DNA of 64,000 bases from Streptomyces sp. B1I3 (GCF_030816615.1 NZ_JAUSYD010000001.1:5230501-5294500), one strand, 5' to 3'. Positions 34,205-43,663 are shown, numbered from the stretch's first letter. Notes: generated by a model from the sequence alone, not told the origin. Program-made: numbers and translations.

Positions 34205-34855
34205 TCAGGTGAGCTTGAAGAACAGGGTGTCCTGGGTGTACCAGGAGACAGCCTCCGTGGCGGACACCCACTCGTCGTGCTCGAAGTCGAGCTTGTCGAT
34301 GAGCTGCTGGACGTCGTGGCGGAAGTCGGGGCCCATCCGGTCCAGGACGGCACGGTAGGCGTCGGCGGCCGGCTTGGCCTTCGCGAGCGGCAGGTGGCCG
34401 ATGGCCGGATAGCCGTCCACCGGGCCAGGGAGGCCGGGGAACCCGGCGGGCGGCCCACCGTAGAGGTAGCCGTGGGGCAGCAGGTCGGCCGGCACCCCCA
34501 GACGGCGCATCTCCTCGTCCACCAGGCCGAAGAACGTCGAGGGCCTGGAATAGGTGCCCAGGTGGTAAGGATCGGAGGCGTTGCGGTCGATGATGTGCTG
34601 CAGAGCGGCGTGGTAGGCGTTGCCCGCGCACTCCGCGTCCGAGTCGGTACGCCCGGCTATGAGGTGATCAAGTGCGTCGGGGACGGACAGGCCCCAGTCG
34701 ACGCCTTGACGGTCCAGGTCGTCCTGGTGCGCCGTGGCGGCCTCGCGCATGTTCCCGAGCCGTCGCTGCTGATCGGGAGTGAGGTCGCCGTTGCTGCCCA
34801 GGTAGGCCAGTACATCGGCCTTGTCGGCCGTCGAGTATTCGATGGTGTGGCTCAT
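34205..34855 (-). CDS. Hypothetical soluble protein, about 216 residues
   Basis: Starts MSHTIEYSTADKADVLAYLG and contains a central helical part (AYHAALQHIIDRNASDPYHL) and an aromatic, acidic C-terminus (EHDEWVSATEAVSWYTQDTL). No signal peptide or membrane segment. It loosely resembles small actinobacterial proteins of unknown function annotated near DUF7691, a resemblance I cannot verify. It is a lone gene between the methyltransferase and recD2, divergent from recD2 with a 142-bp gap. Confidence 0.7.
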   Translation of the reverse strand: MSHTIEYSTADKADVLAYLGSNGDLTPDQQRRLGNMREAATAHQDDLDRQGVDWGLSVPDALDHLIAGRTDSDAECAGNAYHAALQHIIDRNASDPYHLGTYSRPSTFFGLVDEEMRRLGVPADLLPHGYLYGGPPAGFPGLPGPVDGYPAIGHLPLAKAKPAADAYRAVLDRMGPDFRHDVQQLIDKLDFEHDEWVSATEAVSWYTQDTLFFKLT

Positions 34856-34997
34856 GAAATCATGATGCCAACCGCCACTGACGGGGTGTCACCGGCTTCG
34901 GCGGACACCGTGGCCCGTCCCGCCTCCGCAGCCGTGGTGCCGGTGAGCACGCGGGTGCGGCTCCGCGCTGTCGTACCCGCCCGATACCGTCGACCCC

Positions 34998-37229
34998 ATG
35001 TCCAACATGGCCGTGCTCGAGGGCGTCCTGGAGCGCATCACCTACGCCAACGAGGAGAACGGGTACACCGTAGCCCGCGTCGACACCGGGCGCGGGGCGG
35101 GCGATCTGCTCACCGTCGTCGGCTCACTGCTCGGTGCGCAGCCGGGCGAGTCGCTGCGGATGGAGGGCCGTTGGGGCTCCCATCCACAGTTCGGCAAACA
35201 GTTCACCGTCGAGAACTACACGACGATCCTCCCCGCCACCATCCAGGGCATCCGCCGCTACCTCGGCTCCGGCCTGATCAAGGGCATCGGACCGGTCATG
35301 GCCGACCGCATCACCACGCACTTCGGCGTCGACACCCTGGACATCATCGAACAGCAGCCCGAGCGGCTGGTCGAGGTGCCCGGCCTCGGGCCGAAGCGGA
35401 CGAAGATGATCGCCGCGGCCTGGGAGGAGCAGAAGGCGATCAAGGAGGTGATGGTCTTCCTGCAGAGCGTCGGTGTCTCGACCTCCATCGCCGTCCGTAT
35501 CTACAAGAAGTACGGCGACGCCTCGATCTCCGTCGTGAAGAACCAGCCCTACCGGCTGGCCGCCGACGTCTGGGGCATCGGTTTCCTCACCGCCGACCGC
35601 ATCGCCCAAGCCGTCGGCATCCCGCACGACAGCCCCGAACGGGTCAAGGCCGGGCTGCAGTACGCCCTTTCGCAGTCCACCGACCAGGGGCACTGCTTCC
35701 TGCCCGAGGAACGGCTGATCGCGGACGGGGTGAAGCTGCTCCAGGTGGACACGGGGCTCGTCATCGAGTGCCTGGCCGAGCTCGCCGAGGACCCCGAGGG
35801 CGTCGTACGGGAGAAGGTGCCGGGCCCGGAGGACGGGCAGCCCGTCACCGCCGTGTACCTGGTGCCCTTCCACCGGGCCGAGATCTCCCTGGCCGCCCAG
35901 GTACAGCGCCTCCTGCGGACGCCGGAGGACCGGATGCCCGCCTTCCAGGACGTCGACTGGGACAAGGCGCTGGGCTGGCTCGCGCGGCGCACGGGGGCGA
36001 AGCTGGCGCCCGAGCAGGAGGCCGCCGTCCGGCTCGCGCTCAGCCGGAAGGTCGCCGTCCTGACCGGCGGCCCCGGCTGCGGCAAGTCGTTCACCGTGCG
36101 GTCCGTCGTCGAGCTGGCCCGCGCCAAGAACGCGAAGGTGGTGCTGGCGGCGCCCACCGGCCGGGCCGCGAAGCGGCTCTCGGAGCTGACCGGCGCCGAG
36201 GCGACCACCGTGCACCGGCTGCTGGAGCTGAAACCGGGCGGGGACGCGGCGTACGACCGGGACCGGCCGCTGGACGCCGACCTCGTCGTCGTGGACGAGG
36301 CGTCGATGCTCGACCTGCTGCTCGCCAACAAGCTCGTCAAGGCGGTGGCACCCGGTGCCCACCTCCTGCTGGTCGGCGATGTGGACCAGCTCCCCTCGGT
36401 CGGTGCCGGGGAGGTGCTGAGGGACCTGCTCGCCGACGGCGGCCCCGTTCCGGCGGTCCGGCTGACGACGATCTTCCGGCAGGCCCAGCAGTCCGGCGTC
36501 GTCACCAACGCCCACCGCATCAACTCCGGGTTGCCGCCGCTGACCCAGGGGCTGAGCGACTTCTTCCTCTTCGTGGAGGACGAGACCGAGGACGCCGGGG
36601 TGCTCGCCGTGGACGTCGCCGCCCGCCGCATCCCCGCGAAGTTCGGACTGGACGCACGCCGTGACGTGCAGGTCCTCGCACCGATGCACCGGGGCCCGGC
36701 AGGCGCGGGTCACCTCAACGGCCTGCTCCAGCAGGCCATCACCCCCGGGCGTCCCGAGGTGCCGGAGAAGCGGTTCGGCGGCCGGGTCTTCCGTGTCGGC
36801 GACAAGGTCACCCAGATCCGCAACAACTACGAGAAGGGGGAGAACGGCGTCTTCAACGGCACGGTCGGCGTCGTCACCGCCCTCGACGCGGACGAGCAGA
36901 CACTGACGGTCCGCACGGACGAGGACGAGGAGATCGGCTACGACTTCGACGAGCTGGACGAGCTGGCCCACGCGTACGCGATGACGATCCACCGCTCCCA
37001 GGGCAGCGAGTACCCGGCCGTCGTCATCCCCGTCACCACCAGCGCCTGGATGATGCTCCAGCGGAACCTGCTCTACACGGCCGTGACCAGGGCGAAGAAA
37101 CTCGTCGTGCTCGTCGGCTCACGCAAGGCCATCGGCCAGGCGGTCCGCACGGTTTCCGCAGGCAGACGCTGTACGGCGCTGGATTTCCGGCTGCGCGGAG
37201 GGCCGGTGGAAGACTCTGCCGAAAAATGA
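34998..37229 (+). CDS. recD2: RecD2-type SF1B DNA helicase
   Basis: 743 residues, the RecD2 length. An N-terminal OB-like and helix-hairpin-helix part (LGSGLIKGIGPVMADRI; VPGLGPKRTKMIA) precedes the helicase core: Walker A GGPGCGKSFTV near residue 357, motif Ia APTGRAAKRL, motif II VVVDEASMLDL, motif III GDVDQLPSVG and motif VI AYAMTIHRSQGSEYPAVVIP. RecD2 is a 5'-3' helicase acting outside RecBCD in recombination and DNA repair. It appears monocistronic; its TGA lies inside the palindrome TGATCGATCA. Confidence 0.95.
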   Translation: MSNMAVLEGVLERITYANEENGYTVARVDTGRGAGDLLTVVGSLLGAQPGESLRMEGRWGSHPQFGKQFTVENYTTILPATIQGIRRYLGSGLIKGIGPVMADRITTHFGVDTLDIIEQQPERLVEVPGLGPKRTKMIAAAWEEQKAIKEVMVFLQSVGVSTSIAVRIYKKYGDASISVVKNQPYRLAADVWGIGFLTADRIAQAVGIPHDSPERVKAGLQYALSQSTDQGHCFLPEERLIADGVKLLQVDTGLVIECLAELAEDPEGVVREKVPGPEDGQPVTAVYLVPFHRAEISLAAQVQRLLRTPEDRMPAFQDVDWDKALGWLARRTGAKLAPEQEAAVRLALSRKVAVLTGGPGCGKSFTVRSVVELARAKNAKVVLAAPTGRAAKRLSELTGAEATTVHRLLELKPGGDAAYDRDRPLDADLVVVDEASMLDLLLANKLVKAVAPGAHLLLVGDVDQLPSVGAGEVLRDLLADGGPVPAVRLTTIFRQAQQSGVVTNAHRINSGLPPLTQGLSDFFLFVEDETEDAGVLAVDVAARRIPAKFGLDARRDVQVLAPMHRGPAGAGHLNGLLQQAITPGRPEVPEKRFGGRVFRVGDKVTQIRNNYEKGENGVFNGTVGVVTALDADEQTLTVRTDEDEEIGYDFDELDELAHAYAMTIHRSQGSEYPAVVIPVTTSAWMMLQRNLLYTAVTRAKKLVVLVGSRKAIGQAVRTVSAGRRCTALDFRLRGGPVEDSAEK

Positions 37230-37236
37230 TCGATCA
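37227..37236. repeat. 10-bp palindrome at the recD2 stop codon
   Basis: TGATCGATCA, a perfect palindrome that begins with the recD2 stop codon. It lies in a short AT-rich patch about 190 bp before the citrate synthase start and could be a protein-binding site, though a 10-bp palindrome can also occur by chance. Confidence 0.4.
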
Positions 37237-37426
37237 AAACGGTGGGAAACATCACTGAGCCCTTCCGGAACCGGAAAGCAGGGGGCAGGATGAGTAAGTT
37301 GACGGCACTCAGTGCCGCCAGTAGGTCCAATGGACGACCCCGAGTGCACTCTCCTGAGCCAAATGGGGGAGGGTGGAGACAGTCAGGGCACCTCGAAGAA
37401 GAGGCACTACGTCGGTGAGGGATGAC

Positions 37427-38722
37427 GTGAGCGAGAGCGACAACTCTGTAGTACTGCGGTACGGCGATGACGAGTACACCTACCCGGTGATCGACAGCAC
37501 CGTCGGCGACAAGGGCTTCGACATCGGGAAGCTCCGGGCCAATACGGGCCTGGTCACGCTGGACAGCGGATACGGCAACACAGCCGCGTATAAATCCGCC
37601 ATCACCTACCTCGACGGCGAGCAGGGCATCCTGCGGTACCGCGGCTACCCGATCGAGCAGCTCGCCGAGAGCTCGACGTTCCTCGAGGTCGCCTACACGC
37701 TGATCAACGGTGACCTTCCCAAGGTCGACGAGCTGTCGGCCTTCAAGAACGAGATCACCCAGCACACGCTGCTGCACGAGGACGTCAAGCGTTTCTTCGA
37801 CGGCTTCCCGCGCGACGCCCACCCGATGGCCATGCTCTCCTCGGTCGTCAGCGCGCTGTCCACCTTCTACCAGGACAGCCACAACCCGTTCGACGAGGAG
37901 CAGCGCCACCTCTCGACGATCCGTCTGCTGGCCAAGCTCCCGACGATCGCCGCGTACGCGTACAAGAAGTCGATCGGTCACCCGTTCGTCTACCCGCGCA
38001 ACGACCTCGGCTACGTCGAGAACTTCCTGCGCATGACCTTCTCGGTCCCCGCCCAGGAGTACGTGCCGGACCCGGTCGTCGTCGCGGCGCTCGAGAAGCT
38101 GCTCATCCTGCACGCGGACCACGAGCAGAACTGCTCCACCTCCACCGTGCGTCTGGTCGGCTCCTCGCAGGCCAACATGTTCGCCTCGATCTCCGCCGGC
38201 ATCTCGGCGCTGTGGGGCCCGCTGCACGGCGGCGCCAACCAGTCGGTGCTGGAGATGCTCGAGGGCATCCAGGCCAACGGCGGCGACGTGGACTCCTTCA
38301 TCCAGAAGGTGAAGAACAAGGAGGACGGCGTCCGCCTGATGGGCTTCGGCCACCGGGTGTACAAGTCCTTCGACCCGCGCGCCAAGATCATCAAGGCTGC
38401 CGCCCACGACGTGCTGTCCTCGCTGGGCAAGTCCGACGAGCTGCTCGACATCGCGCTCAAGCTCGAGGAGCACGCGCTTTCGGACGAGTACTTCGTCTCG
38501 CGCAACCTCTACCCCAACGTGGACTTCTACACGGGCCTGATCTACCGCGCCATGGGCTTCCCGACCGAGATGTTCACCGTGCTGTTCGCGCTCGGCCGGC
38601 TCCCCGGCTGGATCGCCCAGTGGCACGAGATGATCAAGGAGCCGGGATCCCGCATCGGCCGCCCGCGCCAGATCTACACCGGCGAGGTCCTGCGCGACTT
38701 CGTCCCGGCCGAGAGCCGCTGA
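37427..38722 (+). CDS. gltA: Citrate synthase
   Basis: 431 residues of the hexameric type II form. It condenses oxaloacetate and acetyl-CoA to citrate, entering the TCA cycle. Active-site motifs: PLHGGANQSVLEML with the first catalytic His, GFGHRVYKSFDPRA with the second, and the Asp in YPNVDFYTG. The N-terminal YTYPVIDSTVGDKGFDIGKL is typical of actinobacterial enzymes. GTG 37427 with GAGGGA upstream fits the family start; an in-frame ATG at 37373 would add 18 unlikely residues. Monocistronic, followed by a hairpin. Confidence 0.95.
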   Translation: MSESDNSVVLRYGDDEYTYPVIDSTVGDKGFDIGKLRANTGLVTLDSGYGNTAAYKSAITYLDGEQGILRYRGYPIEQLAESSTFLEVAYTLINGDLPKVDELSAFKNEITQHTLLHEDVKRFFDGFPRDAHPMAMLSSVVSALSTFYQDSHNPFDEEQRHLSTIRLLAKLPTIAAYAYKKSIGHPFVYPRNDLGYVENFLRMTFSVPAQEYVPDPVVVAALEKLLILHADHEQNCSTSTVRLVGSSQANMFASISAGISALWGPLHGGANQSVLEMLEGIQANGGDVDSFIQKVKNKEDGVRLMGFGHRVYKSFDPRAKIIKAAAHDVLSSLGKSDELLDIALKLEEHALSDEYFVSRNLYPNVDFYTGLIYRAMGFPTEMFTVLFALGRLPGWIAQWHEMIKEPGSRIGRPRQIYTGEVLRDFVPAESR

Positions 38723-38830
38723 AGCCCGGTCGCGTAGAACCGTGGTTCCCCGGCCTTCCCGGCCGGCTGCCTTCGCCCCGCGTGCCGCCCCTGTGTCCCA
38801 GGGTGCGGTGTCCGGGGCGATTCGGCGTTC

Positions 38831-38890
38831 CGGAGGCGTGACGGTCCCGGCGGAGGCGTGATGGTCCGGCCGGAGGCGTGATGGTCCCGG
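38831..38890. repeat. Three tandem 20-bp repeats
   Basis: Units at 38831, 38851 and 38871, each close to CGGAGGCGTGATGGTCCCGG with one or two changes. They lie 109 bp after the citrate synthase stop. No function is evident. Confidence 0.85.
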
Positions 38891-38911
38891 CCGTGTGTGT
38901 CCGGAACGCGA

Positions 38912-38960
38912 GAAACGCCCCGCCGCCGATCCCCCCACGGGTCGACGGACAGGGCGTTTC
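38912..38960 (+). terminator. Probable terminator of citrate synthase
   Basis: GAAACGCCC (38912-38920) and GGGCGTTTC (38952-38960) are perfect complements around a 31-base loop that can itself fold (CCGTCGACCC-like inner pairing). Its distance from the stop (about 190 bp) is long, so it is only probable. Confidence 0.5.
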
Positions 38961-39268
38961 CCATATCCCGGAGCGGATTCCCCCCACGGGATCCGGCCGG
39001 GCGTCTGCCGGGAGCCGTGGCTCCCGTTGTCCTTGCGGTGGTGCCTGTTCAGTTCGGTCCTGCTGTGCGGGCTTGCCGGGGTACGTACGCACGGGAGGGC
39101 CGCTCAAAGCTCCCCGGTGCACGTGCCCCGGCCAACACTTGCCCGAAGCGTCCCCCAAGACACTCCGTCGGACGTCCCCCAAGACATCCTTGGCATCGCA
39201 CTCTTAGACTCACCAACCCATCAGATGGTTACCCTCGAATCGGTGTGATCTAAGTCTCTTTGTGTACA

Positions 39269-41689
39269 TCATGTGAAGGAGCGCAACCGCAGACTGTTCG
39301 TCACGACGAACACCGACGAAAACGCCATGGCCGCACCCGCGATCATGGGACTGAGCAGCCCGAACGCAGCAAGAGGCAGTGCGGCCACGTTGTAGCCGAA
39401 GGCCCAGAAGAGGTTGCTTCTGATGGTCGACAGAGTACGCCTCGACAGCCGGATGGCGTCAGCCGCCACCTTGAGATCTCCACGAACCAGCGTGAGGTCG
39501 CCCGCCTCGATCGCCGCATCCGTGCCGGTGCCCATGGAAAGGCCCAGGTCGGCGGCCGCAAGGGCCGCCGCGTCGTTGACGCCGTCGCCGACCATGGCCA
39601 CGGAACGCCCCTCGGCCTGGAGGCGGCGGACGACGTCCACCTTGTCCTCGGGCATGACCTCCGCGTAGACCTCGTCGATCCCCACGGCCTCGGCCACCGC
39701 GTCGGCCACCGCTCGGTTGTCGCCGGTCAGCAGGATGGGCCTCAGGCCCAGCGCCCGCAGCTCCGCGACGGCGGCGGCGCTGGTCTCCTTCACCGCGTCG
39801 GCGACCTCCAGCACTCCACGTGCCTCGCCGTCCCAGGCGACGACGAGTGCTGTCCGGCCCTGGCGCGCCGCGTCCGTCATGGCGCCGGCCAGGGCGGGCG
39901 GGAGTGCGATCCCCGCGTCCGCGAGCAGCTTCGGACGGCCGGCCAGGACCTCGTGCCCCTCCACGGTGCCCCGGACGCCCAGTCCGGGGACGTTGGTGAA
40001 GGCCGTGGGGGAGGGGAGGCCCGCCGGCGTGCGGGCGGCGGCCCCGGTGGCCACGGCCCGGGCGACGGGGTGCTCGGATGCGTGTTCGAGTGCGCCCGCG
40101 AGGCGGAGGACGTCGGCCTCGGTCGTACCGGACACGGTGCGGACGCGTCCCAGGGTCATGCGGCCGGTGGTGACGGTGCCGGTCTTGTCGAGGAGGATCG
40201 TGTCGGCCGCGCGGGTCGTCTCCAGCACCTCGGGCCCCTTGATGAGGATGCCGAGCTGGGCGCCGCGTCCGGTGCCCACCATGAGCGCGGTGGGGGTGGC
40301 GAGTCCCAGGGCGCAGGGGCAGGCGATGATCAGGACGGCCACCGCGGCGGTGAACGAGGCCGTGACGTCGTCGGTGACGAGCAGCCACACGACCAGGGTG
40401 GCCAGGGCGATGAGCAGGACGACGGGCACGAAGACCGCGGAGATCCGGTCCGCGAGGCGCTGGGCCGCGGCCTTCCCGTTCTGCGCGTTCTCGACGAGCT
40501 CCGCCATCCGGGCCAGCTGCGTGTCGCCGCCGACGCGGGTGGCCTCGACGACCAGACGGCCCGACGTGTTGAGGGTGGCCCCGGTGACCGGGTCTCCGGT
40601 GGTGGTGTCCACGGGTACGGACTCACCGGTGAGCATGGAGGCGTCGACGGCGGAGGACCCCTCCAGGACCGTGCCGTCCGTGGCGATCTTCTCGCCCGGC
40701 CGCACGACGAAGCGGTCACCGACGACGAGGTCGCCGACCGGAATCCGCACCTCGGTCTCCCTGCCGTCCGGGCCGGGGCGCAGGACCGCGACGTCCTTCG
40801 CGCCCAGGTGCAGCAGGGCGCGCAGGGCCGACCCCGCCGTCCGCTTCGCCCGCGCCTCCAGGTAGCGGCCCAGGAGGATGAAGGTGACGACTCCGGCCGC
40901 CACTTCCAGATAGATGGTGGAGGAGGGGTCGGAGCGGGCCCCGGTGAACGCGAACCCGTGCCGCATGCCCGGCATGCCCGCGCTGCCCAGGAACAGCGCC
41001 CACAGCGACCAGCCGAAGGCGGCGAGGGTGCCTACGGACACCAGGGTGTCCATCGTCGCGGCACCGTGGCGCAGGTTGGTCCAGGTGGCCCTGTGGAAGG
41101 GCAGCCCACCCCAGACGACGACGGGGGCGGCGAGGGTGAGGGAGAGCCACTGCCAGTTGTCGAACTGCAGGGCCGGAACCATGGCCATGAGCACGACGGG
41201 CACGGCGAGCGTCACCGAGACCAGCAGGCGCCGGCGCAGCGCGGACAGGGCGCCGTCCGCGTCCGCCCGCTCCGGGGCGTCCGTCCCCGCGTCCGCCCGC
41301 TCCGGGACGGGGTCCGTGGCCGTCTCCGCGTCCACCCGCGCCGGGACACGGTCCGTGGCCGTCTCCGCGTGGTCCGGGGCGCCGCCGGCACGGCCCGGCA
41401 GCCCGCTCGCCCCGTCCGGCCGGAGCGGCCGAGGGGTCGTCCGGCGGACCGGGCGCGCGGTGTAGCCCGTCTTCTCGACCGTGGCGACCAGGTCGTCGAG
41501 CGCGGTGCCCGCGCCGAACGAGACGCGGGCCCTCTCGGTCGCGTAGTTGACGGTGGCGGTGACGCCGTCCATCCGGTTGAGCTTCTTCTCGACGCGGGCC
41601 GCGCACGAGGCGCAGGTCATCCCGCCGATGGTGAGCTCGGTCTCGGAGGTCTCCGCCGCCGGGACCTCGGCCGCCGTGGTGCCGGGCAT
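39269..41689 (-). CDS. copA: Copper-exporting P1B-type ATPase
   Basis: 806 residues. N-terminal heavy-metal domain with GMTCASC near residue 23, a Pro/Asp/Glu-rich linker made of imperfect repeats (ETATD.VP, ERADA), eight membrane segments, TGES actuator loop, CPC ion site in IIACPCALG, DKTGTVTTG phosphorylation site, SEHPVARAV, MVGDGVNDAAAL, and the C-terminal MxxSS-type helix. CPC with these flanks indicates Cu(I) export. ATG 41689 is chosen because AGGAG lies eight bases upstream; GTG 41698 is too close to that site. It follows the CopZ-like gene and should be induced by copper through the CsoR-type site. Confidence 0.93.
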   Translation of the reverse strand: MPGTTAAEVPAAETSETELTIGGMTCASCAARVEKKLNRMDGVTATVNYATERARVSFGAGTALDDLVATVEKTGYTARPVRRTTPRPLRPDGASGLPGRAGGAPDHAETATDRVPARVDAETATDPVPERADAGTDAPERADADGALSALRRRLLVSVTLAVPVVLMAMVPALQFDNWQWLSLTLAAPVVVWGGLPFHRATWTNLRHGAATMDTLVSVGTLAAFGWSLWALFLGSAGMPGMRHGFAFTGARSDPSSTIYLEVAAGVVTFILLGRYLEARAKRTAGSALRALLHLGAKDVAVLRPGPDGRETEVRIPVGDLVVGDRFVVRPGEKIATDGTVLEGSSAVDASMLTGESVPVDTTTGDPVTGATLNTSGRLVVEATRVGGDTQLARMAELVENAQNGKAAAQRLADRISAVFVPVVLLIALATLVVWLLVTDDVTASFTAAVAVLIIACPCALGLATPTALMVGTGRGAQLGILIKGPEVLETTRAADTILLDKTGTVTTGRMTLGRVRTVSGTTEADVLRLAGALEHASEHPVARAVATGAAARTPAGLPSPTAFTNVPGLGVRGTVEGHEVLAGRPKLLADAGIALPPALAGAMTDAARQGRTALVVAWDGEARGVLEVADAVKETSAAAVAELRALGLRPILLTGDNRAVADAVAEAVGIDEVYAEVMPEDKVDVVRRLQAEGRSVAMVGDGVNDAAALAAADLGLSMGTGTDAAIEAGDLTLVRGDLKVAADAIRLSRRTLSTIRSNLFWAFGYNVAALPLAAFGLLSPMIAGAAMAFSSVFVVTNSLRLRSFT

Positions 41690-41817
41690 GGTGCTCACTC
41701 CTGGGTGACGCGGGTCGGGCCGTCGTTCCCTCGCGTGTACCCGCTGAGGGGGCGGCCCGGCGGACATGTGCGGGTGGCGCGGCCCCCGGGTGCCGGGCCG
41801 TTGCGCCGGGTGTCCTC

Positions 41818-42129
41818 TCAGGCCAGGCCGACGAGCTCGTAACCGGCCTCGTCGACGGCGGCGCGTACGGCGTCCTCGGCCAGCGGCGCGGTGGAGGTCA
41901 CGGTCACCCGTCCGGTCGAGGCCTCGGCCTTCACCGAAGTGACTCCTTCGAGGCCGGAGATCTCCTCGGAGACGGCCCCTTCGCAGTGGCCGCAGGTCAT
42001 GCCCTTCACCTCGTACACCGTCGACACCCCGACGGCCTGGACGTCGGCCGCCCCGTCGTGGCAGGAGCCGGTGGACGAGCAGCAGGAGCCGGCGGTCTGG
42101 GGGGTCTGGGTCTGGGTCTCGGCGGTCAT
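41818..42129 (-). CDS. copZ: CopZ-like copper chaperone with Cys-rich N-terminus
   Basis: 103 residues. The C-terminal 70 form a heavy-metal-associated domain with VKGMTCGHCEGAVSEEI, the CxxC copper site, and the ATP7-like ending DEAGYELVG. The N-terminal 35 residues add a Cys-rich patch (GSCCSSTGSCHDG) that could bind further copper. It should deliver Cu(I) to the CopA ATPase encoded 128 bp downstream. ATG 42129 has GAGGAGA upstream; an in-frame extension to 42201 is possible but unlikely. Confidence 0.88.
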   Translation of the reverse strand: MTAETQTQTPQTAGSCCSSTGSCHDGAADVQAVGVSTVYEVKGMTCGHCEGAVSEEISGLEGVTSVKAEASTGRVTVTSTAPLAEDAVRAAVDEAGYELVGLA

Positions 42130-42208
42130 GACGTTCTCCTCTTCGCAGGCACACATGGACGTGACACGAGGGGGCACGGGGAAGCCCGGTGCGCCACTCA
42201 CCCTTCAT

Positions 42209-42228
42209 ACTATACCCCTAGGGGGTAC
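42209..42228 (-). promoter_or_regulatory. CsoR-like copper operator upstream of copZ-copA
   Basis: ACTATACCCCTAGGGGGTAC, a pseudo-palindrome matching the TACCCC-TA-GGGGTA type of site bound by the copper repressor CsoR in Streptomyces. It lies about 80 bp upstream of the CopZ-like start, in the promoter position. No csoR gene is in the window. Confidence 0.75.
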
Positions 42229-42413
42229 CTGGCGGGAGTGGGGCGCGGCGAGTCCCCACCGGTGTGCGGACCGGCCACCCTCGCGCGGGCCCTCCGCAGT
42301 GCCGGGCCCGGCCGCCGCAGGGCCCGGCCGCGGTGTGCGGTGGTGGCGCCGGACACCGCGGCCGCGGGCGTAGATTCGCCGGACCGGAGAACGGGTCCAC
42401 GGGAGGCGGGCAG

Positions 42414-43466
42414 ATGCGGGCAGTCGTGTTCGAGGAGTTCGGGCAGGAGCCACGGGTGCGGGACCTGCCCGATCCCGAGCCGCCCACCGCAGGCGCAGTG
42501 GTCCGGGTCGGGGCCACCGGGCTGTGCCGCAGCGACTGGCACGGCTGGATGGGCCACGACCCGGACATCGTCCTTCCGCACGTGCCCGGCCACGAACTGG
42601 CGGGCGTGATCGAGGAGGTGGGGCCCGGCGTGCACAACTGGCGCCCGGGAGACCGGGTCACCGTGCCGTTCGTCTGCGCCTGCGGCCGGTGCGCCGCCTG
42701 TGCGGCGGGTGCCCAGCAGGTCTGTGAACGGCAGACCCAGCCCGGCTTCACGCACTGGGGATCCTTCGCCGAGTTCGTGGCCCTGGAACAGGCCGACGTC
42801 AATCTGGTGGCGGTCCCCGAGGAACTGTCGTTCGCCACGGCGGCCGGACTCGGATGCCGCTTCGCCACCGCTTTCCGGGCCGTCACCGGCCAGGGGCGGG
42901 TCGCGCCTGGGGAGTGGGTCGCCGTGCACGGCTGCGGCGGGGCCGGACTGTCGGCCGTGATGATCGCGGTGGCCTGCGGGGCCCGGGTCGTGGCCGTCGA
43001 CGTCTCGCCGCACGCCCTCGAACTGGCCCGGGCGTTCGGCGCCGCCGCCTGCGTGGACGCCTCGGCGTACCCGGGCGGCGCGGACGAGGCGGTGCGGGAA
43101 CTGACCGGTGGCGGTGCGCATCTGTCGCTCGACGCGCTGGGCTCTCCCGTCACCTGTGCCGCATCGGTGCGGAGCCTGCGCAGGCAGGGCCGCCATGTGC
43201 AGGTCGGGCTGCTCCCGCCGGCGGCCGGTGACCCCCTGGTGCCCATGGGGCGGGTGATCGGCCTGGAGCTGGAGATCCTCGGCAGCCACGGCATGGCCGC
43301 GCACGACTACCCGCCGATGATGGACATGGTGCGGGCCGGCACCCTGCGCCCCGATCTCCTGGTCACCTCCACCATCACCCTGGACGCCGCCCCGGCCGCG
43401 CTCGCCGCGATGGGTGCGGCTCCGGCGGCGGGAGTGACGATCATCGAACCCGCGCAGGTGACCTAG
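42414..43466 (+). CDS. Zinc-dependent alcohol dehydrogenase family protein
   Basis: 350 residues of the medium-chain dehydrogenase superfamily. GLCRSDWHGW and GHELAGVIEEVG carry the catalytic zinc ligands; CACGRCAACAAGAQQVC is the four-Cys structural zinc loop; HGCGGAGLSAVMIA is the NAD(P)-binding turn, with VAVDVSPHALELA ending in an acidic residue that favours NAD. The alcohol oxidised is unknown. ATG 42414 follows GGGAGG. Its TAG overlaps the TAG of the convergent HTH gene (CTAG, 43463-43466). Confidence 0.9.
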   Translation: MRAVVFEEFGQEPRVRDLPDPEPPTAGAVVRVGATGLCRSDWHGWMGHDPDIVLPHVPGHELAGVIEEVGPGVHNWRPGDRVTVPFVCACGRCAACAAGAQQVCERQTQPGFTHWGSFAEFVALEQADVNLVAVPEELSFATAAGLGCRFATAFRAVTGQGRVAPGEWVAVHGCGGAGLSAVMIAVACGARVVAVDVSPHALELARAFGAAACVDASAYPGGADEAVRELTGGGAHLSLDALGSPVTCAASVRSLRRQGRHVQVGLLPPAAGDPLVPMGRVIGLELEILGSHGMAAHDYPPMMDMVRAGTLRPDLLVTSTITLDAAPAALAAMGAAPAAGVTIIEPAQVT

Positions 43467-43663
43467 GTCCCTCGACGGCCCCGGTTGCTGGGCCGGGACG
43501 CGATCCAGGCGAGCACGGTGGCCACGTACCAGTACGGCTTCCCGTGCCGGACGTCGTCCGGCGGGGGGAGCAGCCCGTGCTTGCGGTACGAGCGGACGGT
43601 GTCGGGCCGGACCTGCAGGTGTGCGGCAATGTCCTGGTACGACCAGAGCCTTCTGTCCGTCAT
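43463..43663 (-). CDS. Small helix-turn-helix DNA-binding protein
   Basis: 66 residues. LWSYQDIAAHLQVRPDTVRS followed by YRKHGLLPPPD is a MerR/excisionase-type winged helix with almost nothing else, and KPYWYVATVLAWIASRP is the usual wing and end helix. Such small proteins act as excisionases or as compact regulators; no integrase is nearby. ATG 43663 has GGAGAGG upstream, GTG 43672 is too close to that site. It shares the four stop bases CTAG with the convergent dehydrogenase. Confidence 0.75.
   Translation of the reverse strand: MTDRRLWSYQDIAAHLQVRPDTVRSYRKHGLLPPPDDVRHGKPYWYVATVLAWIASRPSNRGRRGT

Larger units (their letters stand above)
38723..39268. other. Intergenic region after citrate synthase
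   Basis: About 545 bases without a convincing gene. It holds three 20-bp tandem repeats (38831-38890), an inverted repeat that may terminate gltA (38912-38960) and GC-rich sequence. Three overlapping open frames near 38.9-39.25 kb look like chance: they lack ribosome sites and have Arg/Pro/Gly-rich composition. Confidence 0.6.

Noticed and set aside
38878..39253. Three overlapping plus-strand frames after citrate synthase.
   Set aside because: No ribosome sites, Arg/Pro/Gly-rich content, overlapping in all three frames and running through the putative terminator.
39269..42208. CopA and the CopZ-like gene read as one long frame.
   Set aside because: The upstream part is in another frame from the CopZ-like protein and is Arg-rich; both proteins have their own starts and ribosome sites.
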